Notes: generated from the sequence alone by a model not told the origin. DNA of 64,000 nt from Pseudomonas hamedanensis (GCF_014268595.2 NZ_CP077091.1:1262501-1326500), one strand, 5' to 3'; shown: positions 33,759 through 41,426, counted from the first letter of the stretch. Made by a program: numbers and translations.

Positions 33759-34118
33759 TCACCCCGACACCTCCAAATTACCCATCACCCGATTCACCGC
33801 CAGTTCCCCCAACATGATCAGTTGAGCAACCCCCAACAACGCCCGCCGCTGCGGCGCCGGCAACAGACTGGAAATGTCCTGAGCAATCGTCTTCGCCGAA
33901 GCAAGCGTTTCACTGGCATCGGCCAGCAGTTCTTCGTTTTTAGTATCCGCAGTCACCGCATACATCCCACGCGCCTTACGCGGCGGAGGCAAGAGATTGG
34001 GTGGAGTCAGGTAATGATCGAGCGCACGGTCGGCGGCTTCGTGGAGCTTGTTTGAATCGAGGGATTCGTAGGGAGACGTGGGATCGGTCTCGGGCGGGTT
34101 GGGTGTTGGTTTGATCAT
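33759..34118 (-). CDS. DUF6124-type small protein, copy 2
   Basis: This 119-residue protein differs from copy 1 at only a few residues (YLTPPN for YLSPPN, and VNRVMGNLEVSG at the end). Its own leader has diverged much more than the coding part while keeping its base pairing. GGAG lies eight bases before the ATG. The function is unknown. Confidence 0.82.
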   Translation of the reverse strand: MIKPTPNPPETDPTSPYESLDSNKLHEAADRALDHYLTPPNLLPPPRKARGMYAVTADTKNEELLADASETLASAKTIAQDISSLLPAPQRRALLGVAQLIMLGELAVNRVMGNLEVSG

Positions 34119-34258
34119 GGTGAAGCTCCATTTTTATACCTGGTGGAACCACCAAAACCTGTCGCTAAACAAGTAAGGGTGGCAGCTGTGCGCGGGTTAG
34201 CGAACCGAGAGGTATAAGACCCGGCAGACCCGAAGGTCTCCCACGCACAGCCACCATA
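34119..34258 (-). promoter_or_regulatory. structured leader RNA candidate of DUF6124 gene copy 2
   Basis: Same plan as 31395-31545: outer stem GGTGGCTGTGCGTGG with the CGCGCACAGCTGCC side, tetraloop hairpin AGACC-TTCG-GGTCT (a T-A pair in copy 1 is G-C here), and a stem-loop whose TTATACCT (34210-34217) is complementary to AGGTATAA (34134-34141) just before the Shine-Dalgarno site. The interacting bases are entirely different from copy 1, yet pairing is kept. Confidence 0.65.
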
Positions 34259-34645
34259 GCGTCATCGCAAACGTCTGCGACAAACTGGAGCGTCGTTGAA
34301 CTCATACCTGGTCAGGTCGCTAAACCCGATCGCCGGGTTGCCAGCGATCCATAGACGATATAGACCCGGTACAAAGCTCACAAGCCGGCGGATTCTGGCG
34401 TAGCTGTAGGCAAAGGCGCAAGGATATGTAGCCTGGGAGCGTGACAGGAGATGTCTTTTTAAACATTGCTGTTTATCGCAATCCTCAGTGCGTCTCGGAT
34501 CCCACGGCAGATCCATCCCCTTGCCCCAACAGACGTAAGCGTCCGGCGAACACATCCCTCTGAAGCTGATACGGAGCCATCGCCTCCATTGAACCGAGAC
34601 AGTAGTGGTGATGCGGATTCTGTTTTCTATAATGACTGACCGGCC
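34259..34645 (-). other. upstream structured region of copy 2 and gap before the acetyltransferase
   Basis: No credible gene. Hairpins TCGCA/TGCGA near 34270 and GATCGC/GCGATC near 34335 occupy the places of hairpins in copy 1. From 34380 to 34470 the sequence is again nearly identical to 31660-31745 (GGCGGATTCTGGCGTAGCTG and AGATGTCTTTTTAAACA). Frames that can be drawn across both copies encode a similar AYSYARIRRLV peptide because the DNA is shared, not because it is a gene. Confidence 0.5.
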
Positions 34646-35146
34646 ATGTTTAGGGTGCTTGAAATGCCAGCCTCCGCTGATCAAAACTCCGCTGTCGTTT
34701 TATGCGCAGCTTCCAATAACGACTTGGAAGATCTGGTGGCCATCAGGATTGAGGCCATGCGCGAGAGCCTTGAACGGCTTGGACGATTTAACCCGGATCG
34801 TGCGCGCGAACGATTTCTTGCTGGGTTCGACGCTAACAGCACACGCCGCATAGAAGTATCAGGTGATCTGGTCGGTTTTGTCGTAATCAAAGACCACCAG
34901 AGCGAGCTTCTGCTTGACCACCTGTATGTGATACCCAGTGCTCAAGGAGCAGGAATCGGCTCTGAAGTTCTTACTCGGCTCTTCAGAGAGGCTGATGAGA
35001 TCGGGCGTCCGATCAGGGTTGGTGCTCTTAAGGGAAGCCCCTCAAATCGTTTTTACATTCGCCATGGCTTTGTGTTCGTCGAAAGCGGTGAATTCGATAA
35101 TTATTATGTTCGGGCTAACGGTAATGCCGTTGATTTGGGCGACTAG
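34646..35146 (+). CDS. GNAT-family N-acetyltransferase
   Basis: This 166-residue protein has the GNAT fold: an N-terminal EDLVAIRIEAMRESLERLG, then VSGDLVGFVVIKD, the acetyl-CoA motif LYVIPSAQGAGIGSEVL (Q-x-x-G-x-G, about residues 92-108) and FYIRHGFVFVES at the C-terminus. The substrate is unknown. Translation may begin at 34646 or at 34664 (MPASADQ); neither has a strong Shine-Dalgarno site. Confidence 0.82.
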   Translation: MFRVLEMPASADQNSAVVLCAASNNDLEDLVAIRIEAMRESLERLGRFNPDRARERFLAGFDANSTRRIEVSGDLVGFVVIKDHQSELLLDHLYVIPSAQGAGIGSEVLTRLFREADEIGRPIRVGALKGSPSNRFYIRHGFVFVESGEFDNYYVRANGNAVDLGD

Positions 35147-35251
35147 GCAGGTCTAGATACGGTGCCCAGTCAGAGCTTGCTCCGTTAGATGCGCGACCAC
35201 CTGTGCGGCGGTAGGTGGATGATTTTATTCGCCCGCTGAACATTCAAAAGG

Positions 35252-35352
35252 GTCCGGATCTATTTTCAAAAATAAATCCGTCCCCTTTTTCCCAAAAATA
35301 AATCCGTCCCCTTTTTCCCATTAAAAATAAATCCGTCCCCTTTTTCCCATTA
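35252..35352. repeat. three tandem copies of an AAATAAATCCGTCCCC repeat
   Basis: AAAAATAAATCCGTCCCCTT with a TTTCCCA tail occurs three times in a row, with spacings of 29 and 33 bases. The reverse (GGGGACGGATTTATTTTT) is a sequence often found near REP-associated tyrosine transposases in gammaproteobacteria. No transposase is present. Degenerate relatives occur at 33605-33670 and 37236-37290. Confidence 0.7.
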
Positions 35353-35395
35353 TAAAAAACTAGTACAACAGCCTGAGCTCCCAGAGCCGCCGCCA

Positions 35396-35656
35396 GTGGA
35401 ACTTGACGCACCGCCGCCAGCAATCCCAATCCCTGTTCCACCTCCGCCTCCGCCTCCGCCTCCGCCTCCGCCTCCGGTGCATGGAGTGGCAGCGGCTGGT
35501 GAACTACAGAGAGCGCTGGACCAATTACAAAGCCCAGAGCATTTAGCTGTTATTAATCAGAAAAATGAAGCGATTGAATACCTAAAAGAAAGTGGCAGCT
35601 TCTCTACAACTCATATCGTCATCTCTAAACTTTTCCCAATATTTTGGATATTTTGA
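35396..35656 (+). pseudogene. proline-rich ORF, probably truncated at its 5' end
   Basis: Only a GTG can start this 86-residue frame. The frame stays open upstream (KLVQQPELPEPPPV) straight into the short repeats, so it looks like the tail of a longer gene cut by the repeat array. It contains a run of 14 prolines from 5-6 tandem CCTCCG units, then AAAGELQRALDQLQSPEHLA, a plausible helical segment. I do not recognise a family. Confidence 0.4.
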
Positions 35657-35871
35657 TGCGTCCGACGCAACTAAGCATTTTCAATGCGGCCTTAGAAAAC
35701 GCTCAAGTGGGGTGGATAATTTCCGATGACGATGTTTATGACTTTTATGTGAAGCTAGCGAACGAGTTTCTAACAGCTGTTGAGCCTGATCTCGCAAGTC
35801 AAATTGTTGATCTGATGGGATTTGTGCCGGCCCCTCCGCCACCACCGCCACCACCACCCTTGCAATCGTAG
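35656..35871 (+). CDS. small acidic protein with a C-terminal proline run
   Basis: ATG at 35656 starts MRPTQLSIFNAALENAQVGW; 71 residues ending FVPAPPPPPPPPPLQS. It is acidic and partly helical. A proline run at the end mirrors the one near the start of the preceding ORF, which suggests a common origin. It overlaps the end of the previous frame by one base. The function is unknown; base composition is lower in GC than the flanking core genes. Confidence 0.45.
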   Translation: MRPTQLSIFNAALENAQVGWIISDDDVYDFYVKLANEFLTAVEPDLASQIVDLMGFVPAPPPPPPPPPLQS

Positions 35872-36255
35872 AAGCGCCGCTTAATTCCTAAAGTCCAGCA
35901 AGACGTAAGGCCTCTCGTTCAACTCAGAGCTGGGCTAGGCTAAGCGGCGCTGCACTTAGGCCGGCGAATTACTAGGCGAGGTGCGTAGCCTGTATCGACC
36001 GGATTCGACTTCAAAGGCCTGACAAAAATCTGGTTAGCCAGGTCGCTCGAAGCGCCAAGGGTGGAGGCCATGCGTAAACCAGGACCCCACCTAGCGGTAT
36101 GTATACTTCATGGAGCGCTTGCGTTTATTCTTGGCAAGGTCAACGTGTGACAATGCGGATAAAAATCGCTCACTGGACGCCCAAAAGCTGCGCTTTTTTC
36201 TGCTGGTTAGCTCAAAATTTGCGGTCAGCCTGGGTCGAGTTTTTAAGGAAGTCAT
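35872..36255. other. gap between the proline-rich ORFs and the TIR-like gene
   Basis: No credible gene. An 11-base inverted repeat (AGCGCCGCTTA at about 35873 and TAAGCGGCGCT at about 35941) encloses some 57 bases. AAGGAAG at 36245-36251 is the ribosome site of the next gene. Confidence 0.4.
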
Positions 36256-37089
36256 ATGAGAAAGCCAAGAATATTTATAGCTTCAGCAGTAGAGAGCTTG
36301 GATGTGGCTGATGCGTTCAACGTAAACCTAGATCATCAGGCAGAGGTAACGGTTTGGAAGCATGGTTTTAACCTTTCTCAGAACACTATTGACTCTCTGG
36401 TAAAAATGGCGGAATCCGTGGATTTCGCAATTTTCATTTTTACACCAGATGATATCGCAGAAATCAGAGATCAAAAAAAGCACATCGTACGAGATAATGT
36501 GCTTTTTGAACTTGGCCTATTTGTCGGTACGCTAGGTAAAGAGAGATGCTTCATAGTTAAACCTAGAGACACCGAGTTGCATTTCCCGACTGATCTTTTG
36601 GGGCTTACACCCGCGGATTACAATGGCGAAAGGTCTGATGGAAATTTGGAGGCCGCTGTAAATCACCCGTGCGTACTAATCAAGAAGGAAGTTGCAAATT
36701 TAAGCTTGCTTTCACAAGATCTAAATATTCAGAAAAATCCGCGCAGAAAGGCTGGATACAATTATAAACTTGGTGACGTGGAACATCGCCTTTTGGCAAA
36801 AGTTCTTGAAAGTTACGCCAGCTCACCGAATGGCGTATCTGTATGGAGTACATTCAACGACCTGAAAGGTGTTGAGCAAGGGATACTGAGTTTAGCGGCG
36901 ATTAAGCTAGAAAGAGTAGGCTTTCTAGATAAGAGCATCGCTATCGACGAAGAGTATAATGGCTCTGAATATTATGCACTCTCAATAACTGCAGACGGGA
37001 TAGATTATCTTCTTGAAAATGAGGAGCTGCTCCACAAGGCAAATAAAAAAGTAGGTACAGTTAATTTCGACACAGATATTCCATTCTGA
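36256..37089 (+). CDS. TIR-like nucleotide-binding protein (PF10137 type)
   Basis: This 277-residue protein starts with the TIR-like domain of predicted nucleotide-binding proteins: PRIFIASAVESLDVADAFN, then DFAIFIFTPDD and RDNVLFELGLFVGTLGKERC (about 79-98), with the conserved glutamate E85. Related domains in CBASS (Cap12) and Pycsar (PycTIR) degrade NAD+ after sensing a cyclic nucleotide. The C-terminal part (about 165-270) looks like a helical, possibly winged-helix domain instead of STING or a cyclic-nucleotide sensor. No cyclase gene is adjacent. Lower GC than the flanking genes. AAGGAAG precedes the ATG. Confidence 0.75.
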   Translation: MRKPRIFIASAVESLDVADAFNVNLDHQAEVTVWKHGFNLSQNTIDSLVKMAESVDFAIFIFTPDDIAEIRDQKKHIVRDNVLFELGLFVGTLGKERCFIVKPRDTELHFPTDLLGLTPADYNGERSDGNLEAAVNHPCVLIKKEVANLSLLSQDLNIQKNPRRKAGYNYKLGDVEHRLLAKVLESYASSPNGVSVWSTFNDLKGVEQGILSLAAIKLERVGFLDKSIAIDEEYNGSEYYALSITADGIDYLLENEELLHKANKKVGTVNFDTDIPF

Positions 37090-37362
37090 TTTATTTGCTA
37101 GCTTTTAGCTTTCGCGGATTGCTTCTGCGGTAACGTAAAAACAATTCGTCGTGAGTTGTATATGAAAAAACGTTCACGCGCTAACTTGCGCGAACTGAAG
37201 CGCGCCCATCACATTAAAGATTATGCAAGCAAGAAGAGCACTTCAAGGGGACTGATATATTACCAGAAAACAATTCAGCCTCCATTCCCGATAGAAAAGT
37301 CTCAGTATAAAAATCTCCAAACACGTCACATTTCCTCCCCAAACTCAAGATCCGAGTACAAA

Positions 37363-37794
37363 ATGACGACAAATTACTGGCTTGTAGGTGCTACATGGGG
37401 AGGATCAAAAGACGTCCTACCTAAATTTTTACAACGGGGATACTGGTATTGCTGGGATGCAAATAAATTCGAGAATAAGGAGGCCGGAGTAGGAAACTCC
37501 ATAAAAAATCAACAAGAACGATTTACGCACGTAAAGACAGATGATCGTATTGCAGTCAAACGCTTACTAGGGAAAGGATCATCAGAAATGGCAATCCTTG
37601 CAATAGGGAAAGTTAAAGACGTAGATATCTCCGAATGGCGAATCTATGTTGACTGGATTATTTCAGACATTAAAGATCGCAACGTTCCGCTAAGAGGTTG
37701 CGCGGCCTCAATTCATGGCCCTTTCTCCAAACTTGGAAAGGATGAAGAATGGATTTCAAAAAATATTTTGCATCTAAAACGGACAACACAATAG
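37363..37794 (+). CDS. small EVE/PUA-like protein
   Basis: This 143-residue protein (start MTTNYWLVGATWGGSKDVLP) has the layout of EVE/PUA-like domains: WLVGATWGG at the start, a YWYCWD strand, VKTDDRIAVKRLLGKGSSEM in the middle and IGKVKDVDISEWRIYVDW. Such domains bind modified bases and often sit in or beside restriction systems. In-frame ATGs exist upstream (37156, 37162), but those 69 residues include a degenerate short repeat and look non-coding; 37363 itself lacks a clear Shine-Dalgarno site. The assignment is by pattern only. Confidence 0.5.
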   Translation: MTTNYWLVGATWGGSKDVLPKFLQRGYWYCWDANKFENKEAGVGNSIKNQQERFTHVKTDDRIAVKRLLGKGSSEMAILAIGKVKDVDISEWRIYVDWIISDIKDRNVPLRGCAASIHGPFSKLGKDEEWISKNILHLKRTTQ

Positions 37795-37869
37795 AAAATG
37801 GGCAAATAAATTGACGCCAACGCAAAAGGTCTTGGATTTGCTTCCAGAGAGCAAATCCGCTCCAACCTT

Positions 37870-39669
37870 CTAATTTTCTTTTGATTTGCGTAATTCATTT
37901 TTTAAAGCATCGACCTGAGCGTGCAACCTTTCATTCTCTTTCATTAGGAAGCTTTTCGATGGACTCTCAGGGTTATGATAAGAAGGAATATCATACAACA
38001 ACTCCAACTCATCCTTATAAGGCATCAAAGGCTGATAAAGTTGATAAAAAGCACGCCCTACTGCCCCTCGAAATAGTTCAAGTATTGGCTTCTTTGCACC
38101 GACAGAAAGAATATGATCAATAGCAATACCTGGATAGGGATCGATGTATATTATTTTAGTGACACCCAGTTGATACGCTTTTTTTGCACAAAGTTCACAG
38201 GGGCTAGCGGTAGTAAACAAAATACCCCCAATAAGTTTTTGCCCACCAAATTTTGCAATTTGCAAAAAAGCGTTTTCTTCTGCATGAAGTGATCTCGTGT
38301 GAACTTGATTCTTTTCACCCTCAATTTCATTTTGTAGCGCTTTGAAGCAAAACGGGATATTTCGTTTTTGAGTGGCGCCAGTTTTTATCAAATCAAAATA
38401 CTTATCACTTAAAGCCTTGCGGAACACATTATCGTTTTTTTCATACTCACTATAATCGGCACCATTAATTCCGCTCAGTAAGTCCTCGGCACTTCTTAAC
38501 AGGCATGGAGTTTGTCCTTGGGGAGTGCTGTTCCAGCCGACACTTTTTACACTGTAGCCAGTATCTGTTACCACAGCGCCAACCTGTCGCGAAATACAGC
38601 CAGAGCTTTGCTTGACCGTATAAGCTATTTGCATACAGTTTTCAACTGACGTCGGCATCACTAACCCAGGATGCATCATAAGCGCTAGGTACCATGCTAG
38701 CTGACTCACCAAGTCATTTTGATTGAACTCGCTAGTTTTGGAGTTGTGAATATGAATATCAGCAATCTCGATACAAGCCTGAATATTTTGCGCGATAAAT
38801 TTATTCGCCCCGGAAAGTTTTCCAGGATACTCCTTGTTATCGAGATCCGAAATCTCCCTTATTGAAAGCTTTCTATATTCATGCAAACTACTCAATCTTT
38901 TCGAATTAGGCGTATTCACGGATATCAGATAGAAGTTTGCATACCTCCTTTTTAAAAAGAATGCCTCATACGGATTTCTAATCGCATCTATAACAACCCT
39001 GCACGGAATTCCTTTTGCTATTGTGGATTTTCGAACAAGCTTAATCAAAAAATTTAAATGCTTTGGAAAATTAAATATCTTGCCGGCGTCAAAGATGTTA
39101 CTATTTGCAAGACCTGAGGATCTAATATTGTCACCAGAGTTTTGGTAAAGCTTGGTAAAAGCAGCCCCACCTAAGCTTTCCCTTAAACTCTCAGCAACAC
39201 GCGGCAAGGTTGAAAAATAAAGCTCTATCCATGACTCTAACTCGCTAGGATCAACCTTCCCATTAAACGAATGAAGCCGTAGAATTTCCTCTCGCACCTT
39301 ATTTGAGTCATCATAAATCGCTGCTGCGGACTCTTGCTTAATGCCTGCACCCGAGACCCCTATTAAGTACGATACAAACGGTTCTCTTTCTAAAAGCAAT
39401 AGGTGATATGTAATTAAGGATCGCACCTCAATCTTATAAAAAGAGGTCCATTCATTACCCTTTAAGTACTTATGAATTATTTTATGTTTTTTTAACTCAT
39501 TCTCCGTGAGCCCTTCATAGCCGTCCGCAGGAAATTCGAAACTTGTGCCGCCCAGCTTGCTAGCGGCCGTAGAGCATCCTGAACCAGTACGCCCCGTCAG
39601 GCCAATTATCAGAAAGTTATTTGCCTCACTGTAAACCCCACTTATTGCTTCGCCGGTCTTTATCGACAT
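37870..39669 (-). CDS. avcD: anti-phage dCTP deaminase, AvcD/DcdV type
   Basis: This 599-residue protein joins an N-terminal P-loop kinase-like domain (GLTGRTGSGCST at 23-34, with Cys in place of the usual Lys) to a C-terminal deoxycytidylate deaminase domain. The deaminase has the zinc site HAEE (H462, E464) and PCELC (C491, C494), followed by GVTKIIYIDPYPGIAIDH. Proteins of this architecture (AvcD, DcdV) destroy the dCTP pool during phage infection and are held inactive by a small RNA, AvcI, encoded next to them. GGGGAG precedes the ATG. AT-rich codon use differs from the surrounding hxc genes, indicating transfer. Confidence 0.87.
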   Translation of the reverse strand: MSIKTGEAISGVYSEANNFLIIGLTGRTGSGCSTAASKLGGTSFEFPADGYEGLTENELKKHKIIHKYLKGNEWTSFYKIEVRSLITYHLLLLEREPFVSYLIGVSGAGIKQESAAAIYDDSNKVREEILRLHSFNGKVDPSELESWIELYFSTLPRVAESLRESLGGAAFTKLYQNSGDNIRSSGLANSNIFDAGKIFNFPKHLNFLIKLVRKSTIAKGIPCRVVIDAIRNPYEAFFLKRRYANFYLISVNTPNSKRLSSLHEYRKLSIREISDLDNKEYPGKLSGANKFIAQNIQACIEIADIHIHNSKTSEFNQNDLVSQLAWYLALMMHPGLVMPTSVENCMQIAYTVKQSSGCISRQVGAVVTDTGYSVKSVGWNSTPQGQTPCLLRSAEDLLSGINGADYSEYEKNDNVFRKALSDKYFDLIKTGATQKRNIPFCFKALQNEIEGEKNQVHTRSLHAEENAFLQIAKFGGQKLIGGILFTTASPCELCAKKAYQLGVTKIIYIDPYPGIAIDHILSVGAKKPILELFRGAVGRAFYQLYQPLMPYKDELELLYDIPSYHNPESPSKSFLMKENERLHAQVDALKNELRKSKEN

Positions 39670-40018
39670 TCCCTCTCCCCTTAACCCTGTAATCTACGAA
39701 CAGAAAAATGAAAATACGTCTATCTCATTACAAATGTAGCCTGCTTTTTGGCGCACATTAAAGTTTTGCACTACGCGCTCCTCCAACCCTTCAAGGATGT
39801 TCTACTAAGAAAATGGCTGCTAAAATGCATGTAGGACTGCCTTCAAGGTCCCCTCAATAATTAGATTGCTTTTCTGTAGGATAGCGGTATGTCGTGACAT
39901 GATTGCTCTTGCCGAAAGCAATCAAATGCTTTGTTTATTCACCTTACTCTCTCGCCGAGCCGCTTGAACGGGCAGGCCAAAAGGGGCAGCAGCAAAATGG
40001 CTGACTCGATCTTTCAAT
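39670..40018 (-). ncRNA. region that may encode an AvcI-type RNA upstream of avcD
   Basis: No ORF of interest in 349 bases upstream of the deaminase gene, where AvcI is encoded in known systems. On the minus strand it has a seven-base stem (GATTGCT/AGCAATC at 39901-39923), a palindrome ATGTCGTGACAT beside it, and CCTTGAAGG twice (about 39795 and 39841). Placement is by analogy only. Confidence 0.3.
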
Positions 40019-40450
40019 TCAAGGCCTCACCAACCTAGGCAACACCACCCCCTCCGCCAACCTCTCCACCCCCAACCTCACCCTCTCCCCACCCCGCTCA
40101 ATCACCACCCCATCCCGCTCAACCCCCACCAACCTCACCCCAACTCCAACCTTCTCCCCCACCAAAAAACTCCTCGGCGGCCCATCGTTCAAGCTCAATA
40201 TCGCCACCGCCCCACTCCCCCCCGCCATCACCCCACTCACCTTGATATCCACCGGCGCGGTCTCATTGGAAAACCACTGCAACGCCGGACTATCACTCCG
40301 CGCCGCGAGCATTTGCGGGGCGGCCGCTGGCGTGTGGGATTGCGCCGAAGTCAGCAGCAGCGACGACCACGTCGCGACGCCAACCAGTGCGGCGAGCAGT
40401 GCCAGTGCCTGGACCGTTTGCGCCGGGGTAATCCGTGCGGTGAATTTCAT
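40019..40450 (-). CDS. hxcP: type II secretion protein GspC (HxcP)
   Basis: This 143-residue inner-membrane protein has one membrane segment (about 12-33, ALALLAALVGVATWSSLLL) and the periplasmic homology region with KVSGVMAGGSGAVAILSLND and GPPRSFLVGEKVG. It links the platform to the secretin. It is short because it lacks a PDZ or coiled-coil C-terminus, as is usual for Hxc. Its promoter region and first codons are duplicated 1 kb away (41427-41630). Confidence 0.85.
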   Translation of the reverse strand: MKFTARITPAQTVQALALLAALVGVATWSSLLLTSAQSHTPAAAPQMLAARSDSPALQWFSNETAPVDIKVSGVMAGGSGAVAILSLNDGPPRSFLVGEKVGVGVRLVGVERDGVVIERGGERVRLGVERLAEGVVLPRLVRP

Positions 40451-40570
40451 GGGTTGTCGCTCCTTGTTGTCCCTGTTGCCAGCCTACGCGGTAATTCTCT
40501 CCGTTTTATTTCACATGCCTTACATGTTCGCCTTGCACGATGGGGTGGGACGCCAAGGAGTGCGCGGGTG
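40451..40570. promoter_or_regulatory. hxcP upstream region, duplicated at 41512-41631
   Basis: GGTAATTCTCTCCGTTTTAT followed by TTCACATGCCTTACATG is nearly identical in both copies. ATTTCAC-4-CTTACAT is a weak resemblance to paired Pho half sites, kept in both. It was originally a divergent promoter between hxcP and hxcU. Confidence 0.5.
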
Positions 40571-40833
40571 ATGAGCAGGCAGCAGGGTCTTTTGTTGATC
40601 GAGTTGATGGTGCTGCGGGTGATCATCGCCGGGGCCGGGTTGAGCGCAGCGATGAGCGTTCGATCGCCCTGTTTGCGGAATCCATATGGCGAGTTATGCG
40701 GTTGTAGCGCTGTGGACAGGTTGTTGCCTTGGCGGAGAATAGGCGGTGGCTCAAGGTTGACGCGCAAGTGTTTGACCGTAGCCAGGAGGCGCTACCGTTG
40801 GGCACACTCGATACCTTGCTGAGCCGCCCTTAA
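40571..40833 (+). pseudogene. chimeric remnant: hxcU-like start joined to hxcV-like end
   Basis: The first codons (MSRQQGLLLIELMVLRVIIA) match the hxcU start (MNRQLGFTLIELMVVLVII). From about 40705 the DNA instead matches the 3' third of hxcV, in another frame: the last part reads VFDRSQEALPLGTLDTLLSR against VFDRNQDAPPLAKLETLLTR. A stop and frame change lie between the two. It is a fusion of two pseudopilin gene pieces and not functional. Confidence 0.8.
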
Positions 40834-40884
40834 AGCTCCTGAGCCTGACCCTCATATTTAGAGGATCAAGCCGGGAGCCAATTT

Positions 40885-41199
40885 TTATGCTTTTGGAACC
40901 ACAGTGAACAGCCATGCCGGCGACACGACTCCCGAACCGTATAACGCCTTGGCCGAAATGGAGTGCGGACCCAGGTTCAAACCTGTCAAGGTAAAGGTCC
41001 AGGTACCCCTTGAATCGACCAAGACTCGACCCTTGGCTACCGAACCATCAAACACTTCAACTTCCTGCTCTTTTTCCGCTATACCGGTAATAGTAACCCT
41101 CGTCTCGTTGATTTCAGCACCATTTGGAATTTGTATACCGCTGGCTGTTTCGACGGTAACGATAGAGGGTGCGATTGCATTGGATTGGGACGTCGACAT
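40885..41199 (-). CDS. single bacterial Ig-like domain protein
   Basis: This 104-residue protein has one Ig-like domain of the kind repeated in large Pseudomonas adhesins: ETRVTITGIAEKEQEVEVFD, then GTWTFTLTGLNLGPHSISAK and SPAWLFTVVP. There is no signal peptide, so it is either cytosolic or a stray module cut from a larger protein. It lies between the two copies of the hxcP/hxcU promoter region, inside duplicated, decayed DNA. Confidence 0.6.
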   Translation of the reverse strand: MSTSQSNAIAPSIVTVETASGIQIPNGAEINETRVTITGIAEKEQEVEVFDGSVAKGRVLVDSRGTWTFTLTGLNLGPHSISAKALYGSGVVSPAWLFTVVPKA

Positions 41200-41426
41200 G
41201 GTGAAAACTCCGATAGTGAAATAAGTGTGGCGGAGTGATTCAACCCTGAATGACGCAAATGCACACCTGTCAAACCTGACAGGTACCCGTGCTTTAGCGA
41301 CGAACGGTCCTCACCACTCCGGGCCCGTCAGGATCGTGTCGGCACGGCAACCCTGGCTCTTCCGGCAACGGATCCATCACCAACCGGAGCGTCTCCCTAC
41401 TCCCTCACCATCGCATTACCCTCCAC
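41200..41426. other. gap beside the Ig-like gene
   Basis: No gene recognised. It precedes the truncated hxcP copy. Nothing repeated in the window was noticed here. Confidence 0.4.

Noticed and set aside
31534..34684. Minus-strand ORFs with a shared AYSYARIRRLV peptide upstream of both DUF6124 genes
   Set aside because: The similarity reflects duplicated non-coding DNA with strong RNA-like structure; frames are not kept intact over equal length.
35873..35951. Inverted repeat AGCGCCGCTTA/TAAGCGGCGCT as an integron attC site
   Set aside because: Core-site sequences and the expected spacing are lacking, and no integrase is present.
36099..36311. 70-codon ORF overlapping the TIR-like gene start
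   Set aside because: It runs out of frame into the TIR-like gene, whose start has a good ribosome site; composition is Cys/Trp-rich and unconvincing.
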